NCBI RefSeq assembly: GCF_014650815.1 | Contig: NZ_BMVR01000005.1 | Coordinates: forward strand, 1 to 64,000 | Length of the DNA stretch: 64,000 nt | Direction of reading: 5' to 3' | From: Streptomyces flavofungini | Lineage (GTDB): Bacteria; Actinomycetota; Actinomycetes; Streptomycetales; Streptomycetaceae | Shown: piece by piece, positions 33,925 to 43,050 of the stretch | Layout of the letters: every line of letters begins with the position of its first letter | Position numbering within the stretch: position 1 is the stretch's first letter | The notes under the pieces: model-generated | Seen by the model: only the letters and a program-made list of their open reading frames with translations | Databases searched by the model: none | What the model was told of the DNA's origin: nothing | Position numbers and translations under genes: made by a program

Positions 33925-34860
33925 GCCGCCACCTCGCGGTCGGCGGGGTTCGCGCCCGGGGTGAGCAGGTCGGTCGTCTCGGGGGTGCGCAGATGGGCGA
34001 GCAACAGCTCCTCCAGGGAGGGTTCTTCGACGTCCCAGCCGGTGTCGAGGCGGAGGGGTCCTTCGGTGCGGACGAGGGCGGTGAGGCCGCGGCCGGTGGC
34101 GTGCGACTCGACGACGGTGTGCGCCGCGAGGTCGGTGAGCGGGCGGGCGCCGGTGACCAGGGCGTGCGCGTGGACGAGGTCGTCGATGCCGCCGCCGAGC
34201 CGGATGCGGCCGCCGGAGACGAGGAGCAAGTGGTCGCAGGCGTCGGCCAGTTCGCCGACGATGTGGGACGACATGACGACGGTGGTGCCGTGTTCGGCGG
34301 CCTCGGCCATCAGGGTGCCCATGAGCTGGTGGCGGGAAGGGGGTCCCCCCTGCTCCTTAAGAGCTTGGGGGAGGGTCGAGGTCGCCCATGGGCTCGTCCA
34401 GGAGCAGGAGTTCGGGCCGCTTGCCGAGCGCGAGGGCGAGCGCGACGCGGGTGCGCTGGCCGCCGGAGAGGGAGCGGACCCGGGCGCGGTCGTCGAGGTC
34501 GCCGTCGGCCACCACGCGGGCGGCGAGTGCGGCGTCCCAGCGCTCCGGGTTGAGCTCGGCGCCGAGCCGCAGGGTCTCGGTGACGGTGAGCCGCGGGTAG
34601 AGCGGCTTGGCCTGGGCGACGTAGGCGACCTTGGGGCGGGCGGCGGCCGGGGCGGTGCCGAGCACGGTCAGCTTGCCGGAGGTGGGCCGCAGCAGGCCCG
34701 CGGCGAGGGCGAGCAGCGTGGACTTCCCGGCGCCGTTGGGGCCGACGACGGCGCAGACGCGGCCTGCGGCGAGGCGGAAGGAGCAGCCGCGCAGGGCGGG
34801 TGCGCGGCGGCGACCGTAGGCCAGGGTGAGGTCGGCCCCCTCTATGGCGGTGTCGGTCAT
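33921..34860 (-). pseudogene. ABC transporter ATPase, split by a short repeat insertion
   Basis: Together two reading frames make a normal ABC ATPase. The upstream part (34357-34860) has Walker A GPNGAGKST, signature LSGGQRTRVALAL and Walker B LLLLDEPMGDLDP, then runs into PPSS-stop. The downstream part (33921-34322) resumes in a different frame with RHQLMGTLMAEAAEHGTTVVMSSHIVGELADACDH, exactly the continuation expected after Walker B, including the switch His. Between them is a palindromic repeat (34335-34374) carrying an in-frame TAA and shifting the frame by +1. The ATG at 34860 overlaps the GntR stop. A fragment from ATG 34322 could be made separately but would lack both Walker motifs. 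Confidence 0.82.
34335..34374. repeat. Short palindromic repeat inserted in the ABC ATPase gene
   Basis: On the coding strand the block contains CCCCCAAGCTCTTAAGGAGC and then AGGGGGGACCCCC. This is a short form of the dispersed Streptomyces repeat ending in GCAGGGGGGACCCCC. It adds about 31 bp net relative to the expected ATPase coding sequence. Confidence 0.75.
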
Positions 34861-35339
34861 GCGGGGTCCCCTCCGGTGGTTGATCCGTGCGGTGCGGACC
34901 GCTCGGCGGTCGTGCCGTGCCGTGCGGACCGCGCGGTGGTCGTGCCGTGCGGTACGGACTGCGCTTGCGGGAACTTCTCCTCCAGTACGGCCGTGAACAG
35001 CGCGGCCGCGTCGTCCCGGTCGAGGCCCGCGGCGCGGGCGCGCGCGGCCCACTCCAGGAGTTCGCCGTGCAGCGGGGAGTCGGCGGGCGCGCCGCCCAGC
35101 GACTTGCGGACGAAGGTGCCGAGGCCGCGGCGGGCCTCGACCAGGCCCTCGCGCTCCAGCTCCCGGTAGGCCTTCAGGACCGTGTTCGGGTTGATGGCGG
35201 TGGCTTCGACCACCTCGCGTGCGGTGGGCAGCTTGTCGCCGGGCTCCAGCAGGCCCAGGCGCAGGGCCTGCTGGGTCTGCTGGACGATCTGGAGGTAGGT
35301 GGCGACGCCACTGCGCCGGTCGATGCGGTACTCGACCAC
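34857..35339 (-). CDS. GntR family regulator (YtrA subfamily)
   Basis: A 160-residue repressor. An N-terminal winged helix (about 10-75, with LPTAREVVEATAINPNTVLKAY) is followed by a short helical dimerisation tail as in the YtrA subfamily, which controls adjacent ABC transporters. The last 30 residues are three copies of a 10-residue unit (SVPHGTTTAR, SARHGTTAER, SAPHGSTTGG) encoded by a 30-bp minisatellite (34869-34958). It is first in a GntR-ATPase-permease operon, and a 17-bp-armed palindrome lies 6 bp upstream of its GTG start. Confidence 0.88.
   Translation of the reverse strand: MVEYRIDRRSGVATYLQIVQQTQQALRLGLLEPGDKLPTAREVVEATAINPNTVLKAYRELEREGLVEARRGLGTFVRKSLGGAPADSPLHGELLEWAARARAAGLDRDDAAALFTAVLEEKFPQAQSVPHGTTTARSARHGTTAERSAPHGSTTGGDPA
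34869..34958. repeat. 30-bp minisatellite in gntR
   Basis: Three 30-bp units (34929-34958, 34899-34928, 34869-34898) encode the 10-residue repeats at the regulator's C-terminus. The units share CCGTGCGG and GGTCGTGCC cores. Copy number probably varies between strains. Confidence 0.75.
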
Positions 35340-35345
35340 TGCCTA

Positions 35346-35385
35346 GCACCACCCTTTCACTAATTGAGTAGTGAAAGGGTGGTGC
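35346..35385. promoter_or_regulatory. Large palindrome upstream of gntR, probable operator
   Basis: Perfect 17-bp arms (35346-35362 and 35369-35385) flank ATTGAG. The centre reads CACTA-N6-TAGTG. Large inverted repeats of this kind are typical operators of YtrA-type GntR proteins. It starts 6 bp upstream of the start codon and overlaps any plausible promoter, so autorepression is likely; it could also fold in RNA. Confidence 0.7.
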
Positions 35386-35390
35386 AAGAG

Positions 35391-35420
35391 AGGGGGCGGC
35401 GTCAAGTGACGCCGCCCCCT
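35391..35420. terminator. Strong hairpin between mshD and gntR
   Basis: AGGGGGCGGCGTCA (35391-35404) pairs perfectly with 35407-35420 around a 2-bp loop. It follows the mshD stop in the direction of transcription. There is no long T-run, so termination is inferred. Confidence 0.7.
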
Positions 35421-35477
35421 GGGCTGTTGCGCGCGGCCGGGCCGTTGCGCGCGCGGCCTCGCGGCCGAGGTGCTTCC

Positions 35478-36413
35478 CTATGACTCCGTGCGGTACATCA
35501 GGTCCGTCTCGTGCGTCACGAACCCGAGCCGCTCGTACACGCTCACCGCCGCCTTGTTGTCCGCGTCGACGTACAGCATCGCCGTCGGCAGCCCGGCCGC
35601 CGCGAGGTGCCGCAGGCCGATGGTGGTGAGCGCCTTGCCGAGCCCGCCGCCCTGCGCGCCGGGCCGCACCCCGACGACGTACACCTCGCCGAGCCGCTCC
35701 GCCGCGTGCGCCTTCGTCCAGTGGAAGCCGATCAGCTCGGCGCCGCCGCTGCCGGTGTCGCGCTCGGCGAGGAAGAACCCGGCCGGGTCGAACCACGGCT
35801 CGGCCTTGCGGTCGTCGAGGTCGCGCTGGGTGAGGGAGCCCTGCTCGGGGTGGTGGGCGAAGGCGTCGGCGTTCACCGCGAGCCACGCGGCGTCGTCCTC
35901 GCCGGGCACGAAGGCGCGTACCCGCACCCCCTCCGGAAGCACCGGCTCCGGCAGGTCCAGGTCCGCCAACGGGCGCCGCATCTGCCGCAGTTCGCGGAAC
36001 AGGCTGAGGCCGAGGACCTGAGCGAGGTGGCGCGCCGCGGAGTGCCCGCCGTGCGCCCACACCCGCAGCCGCCGCCCCGACTCCGCGAGCAGCGCGGTGC
36101 CGAGCGCCCGGCCGTGCCCGTGCCCGCGGTGCGCGGGGTGCACGACCAGCTCGGCGGCCGGGGCCTCGACGGGGTCCGTGTCCTCGAGCTGCGCATAGCC
36201 GACCAGTTCGCCGCCGACGGTCAGCAGCAGATGCCGTACGCCCTCCCGGGCCCCGCCGCGCAACTGCAGCCGCCCCTGCTCGGACACGGCCTGCTGCCCG
36301 TCGGTACGGGCCGCGTCGGCGAGCAGCCCGAGAACGTCGGCGGCCTGGTCGGCCGTCAGCTCGGCGAGGGTGTCGATCTGGCGTAGGGGGGCGGGGGCCT
36401 GGTCGTCAGTCAT
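35478..36413 (-). CDS. mshD: Mycothiol synthase MshD
   Basis: A 311-residue protein made of two tandem GNAT domains, as in MshD, which acetylates Cys-GlcN-Ins in the last step of mycothiol synthesis. The N-terminal domain has AELVVHPAHRGHGHGRALGTALL; the C-terminal, catalytic domain has VYVVGVRPGAQGGGLGKALTTIGL and YVDADNKAAVSVYERLGF. Length and order fit the family. Mycothiol is the actinobacterial substitute for glutathione, supporting the organism assignment. The ATG at 36413 gives MTDDQAP. Confidence 0.93.
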   Translation of the reverse strand: MTDDQAPAPLRQIDTLAELTADQAADVLGLLADAARTDGQQAVSEQGRLQLRGGAREGVRHLLLTVGGELVGYAQLEDTDPVEAPAAELVVHPAHRGHGHGRALGTALLAESGRRLRVWAHGGHSAARHLAQVLGLSLFRELRQMRRPLADLDLPEPVLPEGVRVRAFVPGEDDAAWLAVNADAFAHHPEQGSLTQRDLDDRKAEPWFDPAGFFLAERDTGSGGAELIGFHWTKAHAAERLGEVYVVGVRPGAQGGGLGKALTTIGLRHLAAAGLPTAMLYVDADNKAAVSVYERLGFVTHETDLMYRTES

Positions 36414-36599
36414 GGGTCCGAGGGTACGGCGACGGAGAGGCTGGGCAGTATCGAGCGCGTCAGCGCGATGACGCCGACCCGAGGCGCCTCCGCCGACGAA
36501 AGGCAACCAGCCTGTAACCAGCGGGCCCCTGTTGCGCTACGCGCGTTGACCCTAGGCTTCCCGACGGCCCAAGTCGTCCACAGCACCCCCGGGGGAAAC

Positions 36600-38435
36600 G
36601 TGTCCGCCATAGCTAAGCACCGAAGGCCCAGGCGCCGAGCCACCCGCGTCCTCGCCGTCGCGGCGGGCGTCGCCACCGTCGGGGCGCTCGCCGTCGCCCT
36701 GCCCGCGAACGCCGGGCAGGACGCGCCGGGCGGCGCCGCGGCGAAGGACAAGAAGCGCACGGTGGACGTACAGCTGCTGTCCTTCAACGACTTCCACGGC
36801 AACCTCCAGCCGCCCGCGGGCTCCTCCGGGCAGGTCACGGAGAAGCAGCCGGACGGCACGGAGAAGAAGATCGACGCGGGCGGCGCCGAGTACCTGGCGA
36901 CGTCCCTGCGCACGGCCCGCAAGGGCCACCCGTACTCCGTCACCGCCGCGGCCGGCGACCTCATCGGCGGCAGCCCGCTGCTTTCCGGGCTCTTCCACGA
37001 CGAGCCGTCCGTCGAGGCCCTGAACAAGATGGACCTCGACGTCTCCAGCGTCGGCAACCACGAGTTCGACGAGGGCGCCAAGGAACTGGCGCGCATCCAG
37101 AACGGCGGCTGCCACCCCAAGGACGGCTGCTACGAGAAGGACAAGCACGGCAAGCCGAAGAAGTTCAAGGGCGCCGACTTCCCCTACCTCACGGCGAACG
37201 TCACCCAGGAGAAGACCGGCAAGCCCCTCCTCAAGCCCTACTCGGTGTGGAAGCACAAGGGCGTGAAGATCGGCTTCATCGGGCTGACCCTGGAGGGCAC
37301 CCCGGACATCGTCTCGGCGGACGGCATCAAGGGCCTGAAGTTCCACGACGAGATCAAGACGATCAACAAGTACGCGAAGATCCTCGACAAGCAGGGCGTG
37401 AAGTCGATCGTCACCCTCATCCACGAGGGCGGCTCCCCGGCCAGCCAGGCGTACAACTACGACTGTGACTCCCCGGGCGCGGGCGACGGCATCTCCGGAC
37501 CGATCACGGCGATCGCCAAGGGCGCCTCGCCCAAGGTCGACGCGTTCGTCACCGGCCACACCCACCAGGCGTACGTCTGCACCATCCCGGACCCGGCGGG
37601 CAAGCCGCGCATGGTCACCTCGGCGTCCTCGTACGGCAAGCTCTACACGGACACCACGCTCACGTACGACCGCAAGACCAAGGACATCGTCCGCACGAGC
37701 GTGAAGTCCGCGAACCACGTCGTCAGCCGTACGCAGCCCAAGGCCGCCGACATGACGCGCCTCATCGGCCGCTGGGACAAGCTGGCCGCGCCCATCGCCA
37801 GCAAGCCCGTCGGCTTCATCTCCGGTGACATCCCCGGCCGCGGCGCCACCTCGCCCGAGTCCCCGCTCGGCGACCTGATCTCCGACGCGCAGCTCGCGCA
37901 CGCCAAGTCCCTCGACCCCGAGGCCGACCTGGCCCTGATGAACCCGGGCGGCATCCGCTCCGACCTCGTCCACAAGGCGAGCGGCGGCGAGGGCGACGGG
38001 GTCGTGACGTACGGCGAGGCGTTCACCGTGCAGCCGTTCAGCAACACCGTGAACCTCGTCGACCTCACCGGCGCGCAGCTCCTCACCGCGCTGCGCCAGC
38101 AGGTCAGCGGCTCGAACGAAGCCTCCCCGAAGATCCTGCAGGTCTCGGACGGCTTCACGTACACGCTCGACATGACGAAGTCCGGCGCCGACCGGATCGT
38201 CACCGACACCGTGAAGCTGAACGGCAAGGCGCTCGACCCGAACGCCACCTACCGCGTCGCCCTGAACTCCTTCCTCGCGGGCGGCGGCGACGGCTTCGCC
38301 GAACTCGGCAAGGGCGCGAAGCCGCTGGTCGGCGCCGACGACCTGAAGGCGCTCAACGACTATTTCGCCGCCAACTCCTCGGCGGACAAGCCGATCGCGC
38401 CGCCGAAGGCCGACCGGATCTCCGTGGTGCGCTAA
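36600..38435 (+). CDS. Secreted 5'-nucleotidase (UshA-like)
   Basis: A 611-residue secreted metallophosphoesterase. A twin-Arg-rich signal sequence (RRPRRRATRVLAVAAGV...LPANA) precedes a calcineurin-type domain with metal ligands in LLSFNDFHGNLQ, AAGDLIGGSP, VGNHEFDEG and VTGHTHQAYVC. The C-terminal 5_nucleotid_C domain has NPGGIRSDL and SFLAGGGDGF substrate loops. It releases phosphate and nucleosides from extracellular nucleotides, fitting the phosphate theme. The GTG start at 36600 has GGGGGAAAC immediately before it. No PHO box was found upstream. Confidence 0.92.
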   Translation: MSAIAKHRRPRRRATRVLAVAAGVATVGALAVALPANAGQDAPGGAAAKDKKRTVDVQLLSFNDFHGNLQPPAGSSGQVTEKQPDGTEKKIDAGGAEYLATSLRTARKGHPYSVTAAAGDLIGGSPLLSGLFHDEPSVEALNKMDLDVSSVGNHEFDEGAKELARIQNGGCHPKDGCYEKDKHGKPKKFKGADFPYLTANVTQEKTGKPLLKPYSVWKHKGVKIGFIGLTLEGTPDIVSADGIKGLKFHDEIKTINKYAKILDKQGVKSIVTLIHEGGSPASQAYNYDCDSPGAGDGISGPITAIAKGASPKVDAFVTGHTHQAYVCTIPDPAGKPRMVTSASSYGKLYTDTTLTYDRKTKDIVRTSVKSANHVVSRTQPKAADMTRLIGRWDKLAAPIASKPVGFISGDIPGRGATSPESPLGDLISDAQLAHAKSLDPEADLALMNPGGIRSDLVHKASGGEGDGVVTYGEAFTVQPFSNTVNLVDLTGAQLLTALRQQVSGSNEASPKILQVSDGFTYTLDMTKSGADRIVTDTVKLNGKALDPNATYRVALNSFLAGGGDGFAELGKGAKPLVGADDLKALNDYFAANSSADKPIAPPKADRISVVR

Positions 38436-38460
38436 GTAGAGCGTTCGCTCTAGCGCTTAG
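38432..38460. promoter_or_regulatory. Inverted repeat after ushA-like gene
   Basis: TAGAGCGTTCGCTCTA (38437-38452) is a perfect palindrome, nested in an outer CTAAG/CTTAG pair. It overlaps the stop codon of the nucleotidase gene and lies 75 bp before the DUF2993 gene. It may be a terminator stem or a TetR-type operator. Confidence 0.5.
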
Positions 38461-38526
38461 CACTGTGAAGTAGCTCTCCGGCGAACAAGCTTGGGGTGGG
38501 GTGTGAACGTATGGTGAGATCATCTG

Positions 38527-39750
38527 ATGCGTTCCCCCCACCGCATAGCCGCACGTGAACCGTCCGCCCCGTTCGAAGAGACAACTCTCCGCAATCCGTA
38601 CGAAGAGCTCGGCGCCCTCGCGCCCCACCCCCTGGACGACTTCCTCCAGGAGGACCCCGAGGACGACGCCGAGACTCCCTGGCAGCCGCCCAACCACCGG
38701 CGCGGCAGCCGTCGGCGGCGCAATCGGTTCGCCGGGCTGCCGCTGGCCGCGAAGGTCCTCGTCGCCCTGGCCGTCGGCGCCGCCTTCCTCGTCCTCGTCG
38801 ACCGGTGGGCCCTCCTCTACGCCGAGCACGAGGCCGCCGACAAGCTCAAGGACCAGCTCGATCTGAGCGCGGCGCCCGAAGTCGACATCGAGGGCTTCCC
38901 CTTCCTCACCCAGGTCTTCGACCAGCGGCTCGACGAGGTGAAGGTGACCGTGCCCGATGTCGCCGCCGACCGGGTCTCGCTCGCGAAGGTCTCCGCGACC
39001 GCGACGGACGTGACCATGAAGGGGGACGGGCCCACCTCCCTGACCGGGGCCGTCATCGGGCGGATGCGGGGCGAGGTGCTGCTGTCCTTCGACGATCTCA
39101 ACCGGGAACTGGGCGCCTCCCAGGTCACCTTCACCGGGCACGGGCGCGACAAGGTGTACGCCCGCGGGACCCTGCCCGTCGCCGGGCACGATCTGAAGGT
39201 CCGTGCGGATGCCCGGATCGAGCGCAACGGCGAGCGGGGTGTCGCCACCGACATCGACCGGATGCGCCTCGACATCGGCGACATGGCGACCTACCGGCCG
39301 GGTGCGCGGGAGTCCGAGGGCCTGCACCTCAGCCGCACGGGCGCGCGCCGCGTGGCCGACGAGTCGTCCCAGGCCAAGGCCCTGCTCGCGGTGCCCGAGA
39401 TCGCCCGGCGTCTGGGGGTGCCGGACGCGGCCGTGCGCGAGGCGCTGCGCAGCGACGCCAAGCTCAACGACGTCACCGGTTCGCCGGAGTTCGTCGACGA
39501 CGTGATGCGGCTGAACCTGATCGACGTGGCGGCGGGCCACCCCGCCCTCCTGAAGCGGCTCGGCCTCGACCCCGCCCTGCTCAAGGGCCTCGACGACCTC
39601 ACCCGGCCCGTCCTCGTCGACCGGCTCTCGCTGGCCTTCCAGCTGCCGAAGCTGCCGGGCGAGGGCGCCATGCGGCTGCAGGGCGTGAAGGTGGAGAAGG
39701 ACGGGATCCGGGTGGGGGTCGAGGGGTACGGGATCGGGTTCGGGACGTAG
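38527..39750 (+). CDS. DUF2993 (LmeA-like) membrane-anchored protein
   Basis: A 407-residue protein. An acidic, disordered N-terminus and an Arg-rich stretch (RRGSRRRRNR) precede one transmembrane helix at about 75-95. The extracytoplasmic part is a DUF2993 domain with its hallmark DIEGFPFLTQVFDQRLDEVKV. The family includes mycobacterial LmeA, a lipoglycan-related mannosyltransferase-associated protein with a lipid-binding fold. A smaller paralogue lies at 52223-52975. The exact role is unknown. Confidence 0.85.
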   Translation: MRSPHRIAAREPSAPFEETTLRNPYEELGALAPHPLDDFLQEDPEDDAETPWQPPNHRRGSRRRRNRFAGLPLAAKVLVALAVGAAFLVLVDRWALLYAEHEAADKLKDQLDLSAAPEVDIEGFPFLTQVFDQRLDEVKVTVPDVAADRVSLAKVSATATDVTMKGDGPTSLTGAVIGRMRGEVLLSFDDLNRELGASQVTFTGHGRDKVYARGTLPVAGHDLKVRADARIERNGERGVATDIDRMRLDIGDMATYRPGARESEGLHLSRTGARRVADESSQAKALLAVPEIARRLGVPDAAVREALRSDAKLNDVTGSPEFVDDVMRLNLIDVAAGHPALLKRLGLDPALLKGLDDLTRPVLVDRLSLAFQLPKLPGEGAMRLQGVKVEKDGIRVGVEGYGIGFGT

Positions 39751-39763
39751 GCCCCACGACGGG

Positions 39764-41503
39764 CTAGCGGGGTGCGGGTGGGGCGGAACGCGCCGACTGG
39801 CCCGGCAGGTTCAGGGCCGGGCCCCGGTACCCCTCCCGAAGCCGCCGGTCGTGCGTCACCACGATCAGCGTCCCCGCGTACGTCGCGAGCGCCGCCTCCA
39901 GGTCCTCCACCAGCGCGGGCGAGACGTGGTTCGTCGGCTCGTCCAGGAGGAGCAGGTCGTACGGGCGCGTGACCAGGCGGGCCAGTTCAAGGCGGCGGCG
40001 CTGGCCCGTGGACAGGGTGCCGACCGGGCGACGCAGGTCCTCGGGCCGGAAGAGCCCGAGGGCGAGCAGCTCGTCGGCCCGGTCCACGCCGAAGGCGGCG
40101 AGCAGTGAACGCGCGCCCTCCGCACGGGACATGGGCGCCGCCACCTGCCGAAGGAGCCCGACCCGGGCGGGTCGGCGCACGGTGGCGCCCGGCTCCGGCT
40201 CGACCTCGCCCGCGAGCACCCGCAGCAGCGTGGACTTGCCCGCGCCGTTCGGGCCCGTCACCAGGAGGCGGCCGCCGGGCGGTACCCGCAGGGAGTCCAG
40301 GGCGAGGCGCCCCGGCACCCGCAGGTCGGCCACCTCGACGGCGCCGTCGGCCGTCCCCTCGATGCCCGCCGTGAACCGCAGTGGCTCCGGCGGCGCGGGC
40401 ACCGGGTTCTCCGTGAGGCGGCCAAGGCGTTCGCGGGCGTTGCGGATGCGGCTCATCGCGCCGTGCGCCCGCGACCGGGCCCGGAAGGCGCCCGCGCCGC
40501 TGAAGCCCCGCGCGCCCTTGCGCGGGATGGCGTCGAGGCGCCCGATCCCCGAGTCGGCGATCCGGGACTGCCGTGCCACTTCGGCCCGCCACTCCTCGTA
40601 CTCCCGCTCGTGCCGGGCCCGTGCGGCGGCCTTGGCGGTCAGATAGCCCGCGTAGCCGTCGCCGTGGCGGTGCACGGCGCGGGTGAGGTGGTCCACCTCG
40701 ACGATCGTGTCGGTGACCCGGTCGAGGAACGTCCGGTCGTGGGTGACGGCGACGAGCGTGCCGCGGTGGGCGCGCAGCCGCTCCTCCAGCCACGCCACGG
40801 CCTCGTCGTCGAGGTCGTTGGTCGGCTCGTCGAGCAGGAGCAGTTCGGGGGCGGAGGCGAGGGTCGCGGCGAGCGCCAGGCGGGAACGCTGTCCGCCGGA
40901 GAGGGTGCCGAGTCGTCGTGCACGGTCGAGCCCGGTGTGCTCGCCCAGGTGGCGCAGGGCGACATCGACGCGCCGGTCGGCGCCGTAGCCGCCGCGCGCC
41001 TCGAACCGGGCGACCAGCGCGGCGTAGTCGTCGTACGCGCCCGGGTCGGCGCCGTCCAGGGCCGCCCCCGCGACCTGGATGCGGCGCTCCAGGGACCGCA
41101 GTTCGGCCAGCGCGAGGTCGACGGCGTCCCCGACCCGTGCGGAGTCGGGCAGGTCCAGGGTCTGGGCCAGGTGTCCGGTACCGCCCGGGGCGACCACGGT
41201 GACGGTGCCGTTGTCGGCCCGCTCCCGCCCGGCGAGCAGCCGCAGCAGCGTGGACTTGCCCGAACCGTTGTCCCCGATGACCCCGGCCTTCTCGCCGGGC
41301 CGGATCGTGAGGCGGACCCGGTCGAGGACGAGGTGGTCGGCGTAGCGCTTGGTCACGTCGGTGAGGGTCAGCTGGGAGACGGGGGCGGGGGAGGTGGCGA
41401 CAGGGGTGGTGGTGGCGGTGGTGGCGGTGGGGGCTGCTGGGGCACGGAACAAGTGGGGCTTCTTTCGTGGGCGACGGTGGGTGGGGGCGAGTGCGTGGAG
41501 CAT
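39764..41503 (-). CDS. ABC-F ribosomal protection-type ATPase
   Basis: A 579-residue soluble protein with two ABC domains and no membrane segment. The first domain has GDNGSGKST, LSGGQRSRLAL and LLLLDEPTNDLDD; the second has GPNGAGKST, LSTGQRRRLEL and LLLLDEPTNHVSP. The inter-domain linker is Arg/Lys/Glu-rich and helical, the part that reaches the peptidyl-transferase centre in ABC-F factors. Related streptomycete proteins protect ribosomes from macrolides, lincosamides or streptogramins; which drug, if any, cannot be said. The ATG at 41503 has GAGGAGCGG just upstream. Two matching operators lie upstream (41522-41536, 41579-41593), so it is probably induced. Confidence 0.88.
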   Translation of the reverse strand: MLHALAPTHRRPRKKPHLFRAPAAPTATTATTTPVATSPAPVSQLTLTDVTKRYADHLVLDRVRLTIRPGEKAGVIGDNGSGKSTLLRLLAGRERADNGTVTVVAPGGTGHLAQTLDLPDSARVGDAVDLALAELRSLERRIQVAGAALDGADPGAYDDYAALVARFEARGGYGADRRVDVALRHLGEHTGLDRARRLGTLSGGQRSRLALAATLASAPELLLLDEPTNDLDDEAVAWLEERLRAHRGTLVAVTHDRTFLDRVTDTIVEVDHLTRAVHRHGDGYAGYLTAKAAARARHEREYEEWRAEVARQSRIADSGIGRLDAIPRKGARGFSGAGAFRARSRAHGAMSRIRNARERLGRLTENPVPAPPEPLRFTAGIEGTADGAVEVADLRVPGRLALDSLRVPPGGRLLVTGPNGAGKSTLLRVLAGEVEPEPGATVRRPARVGLLRQVAAPMSRAEGARSLLAAFGVDRADELLALGLFRPEDLRRPVGTLSTGQRRRLELARLVTRPYDLLLLDEPTNHVSPALVEDLEAALATYAGTLIVVTHDRRLREGYRGPALNLPGQSARSAPPAPR

Positions 41504-41521
41504 CCGCTCCTCGTCACTGAC

Positions 41522-41593
41522 GAGACGTATCGTCTCGCGAGCGATGGGCCCACCGTAGCGCCCGTGAGCCGTCAATGCAAGACGCAGCGTCTC
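41522..41593 (-). promoter_or_regulatory. Promoter with two operators for the ABC-F gene
   Basis: GAGACGTATCGTCTC (41522-41536) and AAGACGCAGCGTCTC (41579-41593) share the form RAGACG-N3-CGTCTC. On the minus strand a candidate TTGCAT -35 and TACGGT -10 with 17-bp spacing lie between them, the upstream site touching the -35 and the downstream site covering the early transcribed region. The layout suits repression by a TetR-like dimer pair; no such regulator is adjacent. Confidence 0.75.
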
Positions 41594-41634
41594 GTCAGAG
41601 GTGGCTCGCGGTTCTCTGAGGCGATTCGCGCTGC

Positions 41635-43050
41635 TCAGGGCGTTGCGGGCGGCGGTGTTCCCGCCCCCGGCAGCCGCACCCTCGCCACCGTCCCGCCGCC
41701 GTCCGCGGGTCCGAGCGCCACCTCGCCGCCCGCCTGGCGCACCGTCCGCGCCACGATGGACAGGCCGAGCCCGGAGCCGGGCAGGCCCCGGGCGGTGGGG
41801 GAGCGCCAGAAGCGGTCGAAGACGTACGGGAGTTCGTCGGCGGGGATGCCGGGGCCGTGGTCCCGTACCGTCAGCTCCCCGGCCTTGAGGCCGACTTCGA
41901 TGACCGTGCCCGCCGGGCCGAACTTCACCGCGTTGTCGAGGACGTTCACGATGGCGCGCTCCAGGGCCGCGGGCTCCGCGCGTACGAACCACGGGGTGAG
42001 GTCGGCCTCGAAGGCCAGCTCGGGGCCGCGCAGCCGGGCCCGTTCCAGGGCCGCGTCCACGATGTCGTGCAGGGCGACCACCTGCACCTTGCCGCCGCCC
42101 TGGGCCGCGTCGGGGCGCGACAGTTCCTGCAGGTCGCCGATGAGGGCGGCCAGTTCGGTCATCTGTGCCGTGACGGAGGCGAGGAGGGCGCGGCGGTCGT
42201 CGGGCGGGATGGCGCGCCCGGTCTCCTCGCTGCGGGCGAGCAGCTCGATGTTGGTGCGCAGGGAGGTCAGCGGCGTCCGCAGCTCGTGACCGGCGTCGGC
42301 GATGAGCTGCTGCTGGAGGTCCCGGGAGGAGGCCAGGGCGGAGGTCATCGAGTTGAAGGACCGGGAGAGCCGGGCGATCTCGTCGTCGCTGTCCTCGTCG
42401 GTGGGCAGGCGCAGGTTCAGGTCCTCGGTGCGCGCCACGTGCTCGACGGCGGCGGTGAGTTCGTCGACGGGGCGCAGGCCGGTGCGGGCGACCCACAGCC
42501 CGGCGGCCCCGGCGCCCAGGACGCCCACACCGGCGACGAGGGAGAGGACGAGGACGAGGTTGTTGAGGGTGTCGCTGACCTCGTCGAGAGGACGGGCCAC
42601 GGAGACGGCGAGCGTCGAACCCCGCAGCGGATAGGTGAAGACGCGGTACTCGACGCCGTTCGCCGCACGCGTGTTGTGGTACGTCTCCGCCGACTCCTGG
42701 CGGGCGACGGCGAGGTCGGACTCCTTGATGTCGATCTTCTGCCGCCCCATGATGACGCAGCTCGCGTCGTTCGCGAAGACGACCTGGATGGTCTGCTTGT
42801 ACAGGTCCGGGTTGCTGGGGAAGGTGCGCAGACACCGTCCGCCCTGGACGTCGATCTGCTCGATGACGTCGGAATCCGCCGGGCGATTGCTCCGCAGCGC
42901 GTCGTCCAACGAGCTGACCAGCACGTTCCGTACGACGAACCAGCACGCCACCGCCGCCGTCGCGACCGCCACCGCGACCGCCGTCGCGACGAGCAGGGCG
43001 AGCCGGGAGCGCAGGGGGAGCGCGCGGTAGCGGCGGACGAGACGGTTCAC
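41635..43050 (-). CDS. Sensor histidine kinase (HAMP, MprB-like)
   Basis: A 471-residue membrane kinase: TM1 (about 16-38), an extracytoplasmic sensor of about 120 residues with two Cys ([15 protein letters not shown]), TM2 (about 165-190), HAMP, HisKA with the phospho-acceptor His in [14 protein letters not shown], and HATPase with [18 protein letters not shown] and GSGLGLSIV boxes. The GTG start overlaps the regulator stop (GTGA). Together with the neighbouring HtrA protease the set resembles the MprAB-PepD envelope-stress module of mycobacteria. Confidence 0.92.
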   Translation of the reverse strand: MNRLVRRYRALPLRSRLALLVATAVAVAVATAAVACWFVVRNVLVSSLDDALRSNRPADSDVIEQIDVQGGRCLRTFPSNPDLYKQTIQVVFANDASCVIMGRQKIDIKESDLAVARQESAETYHNTRAANGVEYRVFTYPLRGSTLAVSVARPLDEVSDTLNNLVLVLSLVAGVGVLGAGAAGLWVARTGLRPVDELTAAVEHVARTEDLNLRLPTDEDSDDEIARLSRSFNSMTSALASSRDLQQQLIADAGHELRTPLTSLRTNIELLARSEETGRAIPPDDRRALLASVTAQMTELAALIGDLQELSRPDAAQGGGKVQVVALHDIVDAALERARLRGPELAFEADLTPWFVRAEPAALERAIVNVLDNAVKFGPAGTVIEVGLKAGELTVRDHGPGIPADELPYVFDRFWRSPTARGLPGSGLGLSIVARTVRQAGGEVALGPADGGGTVARVRLPGAGTPPPATP

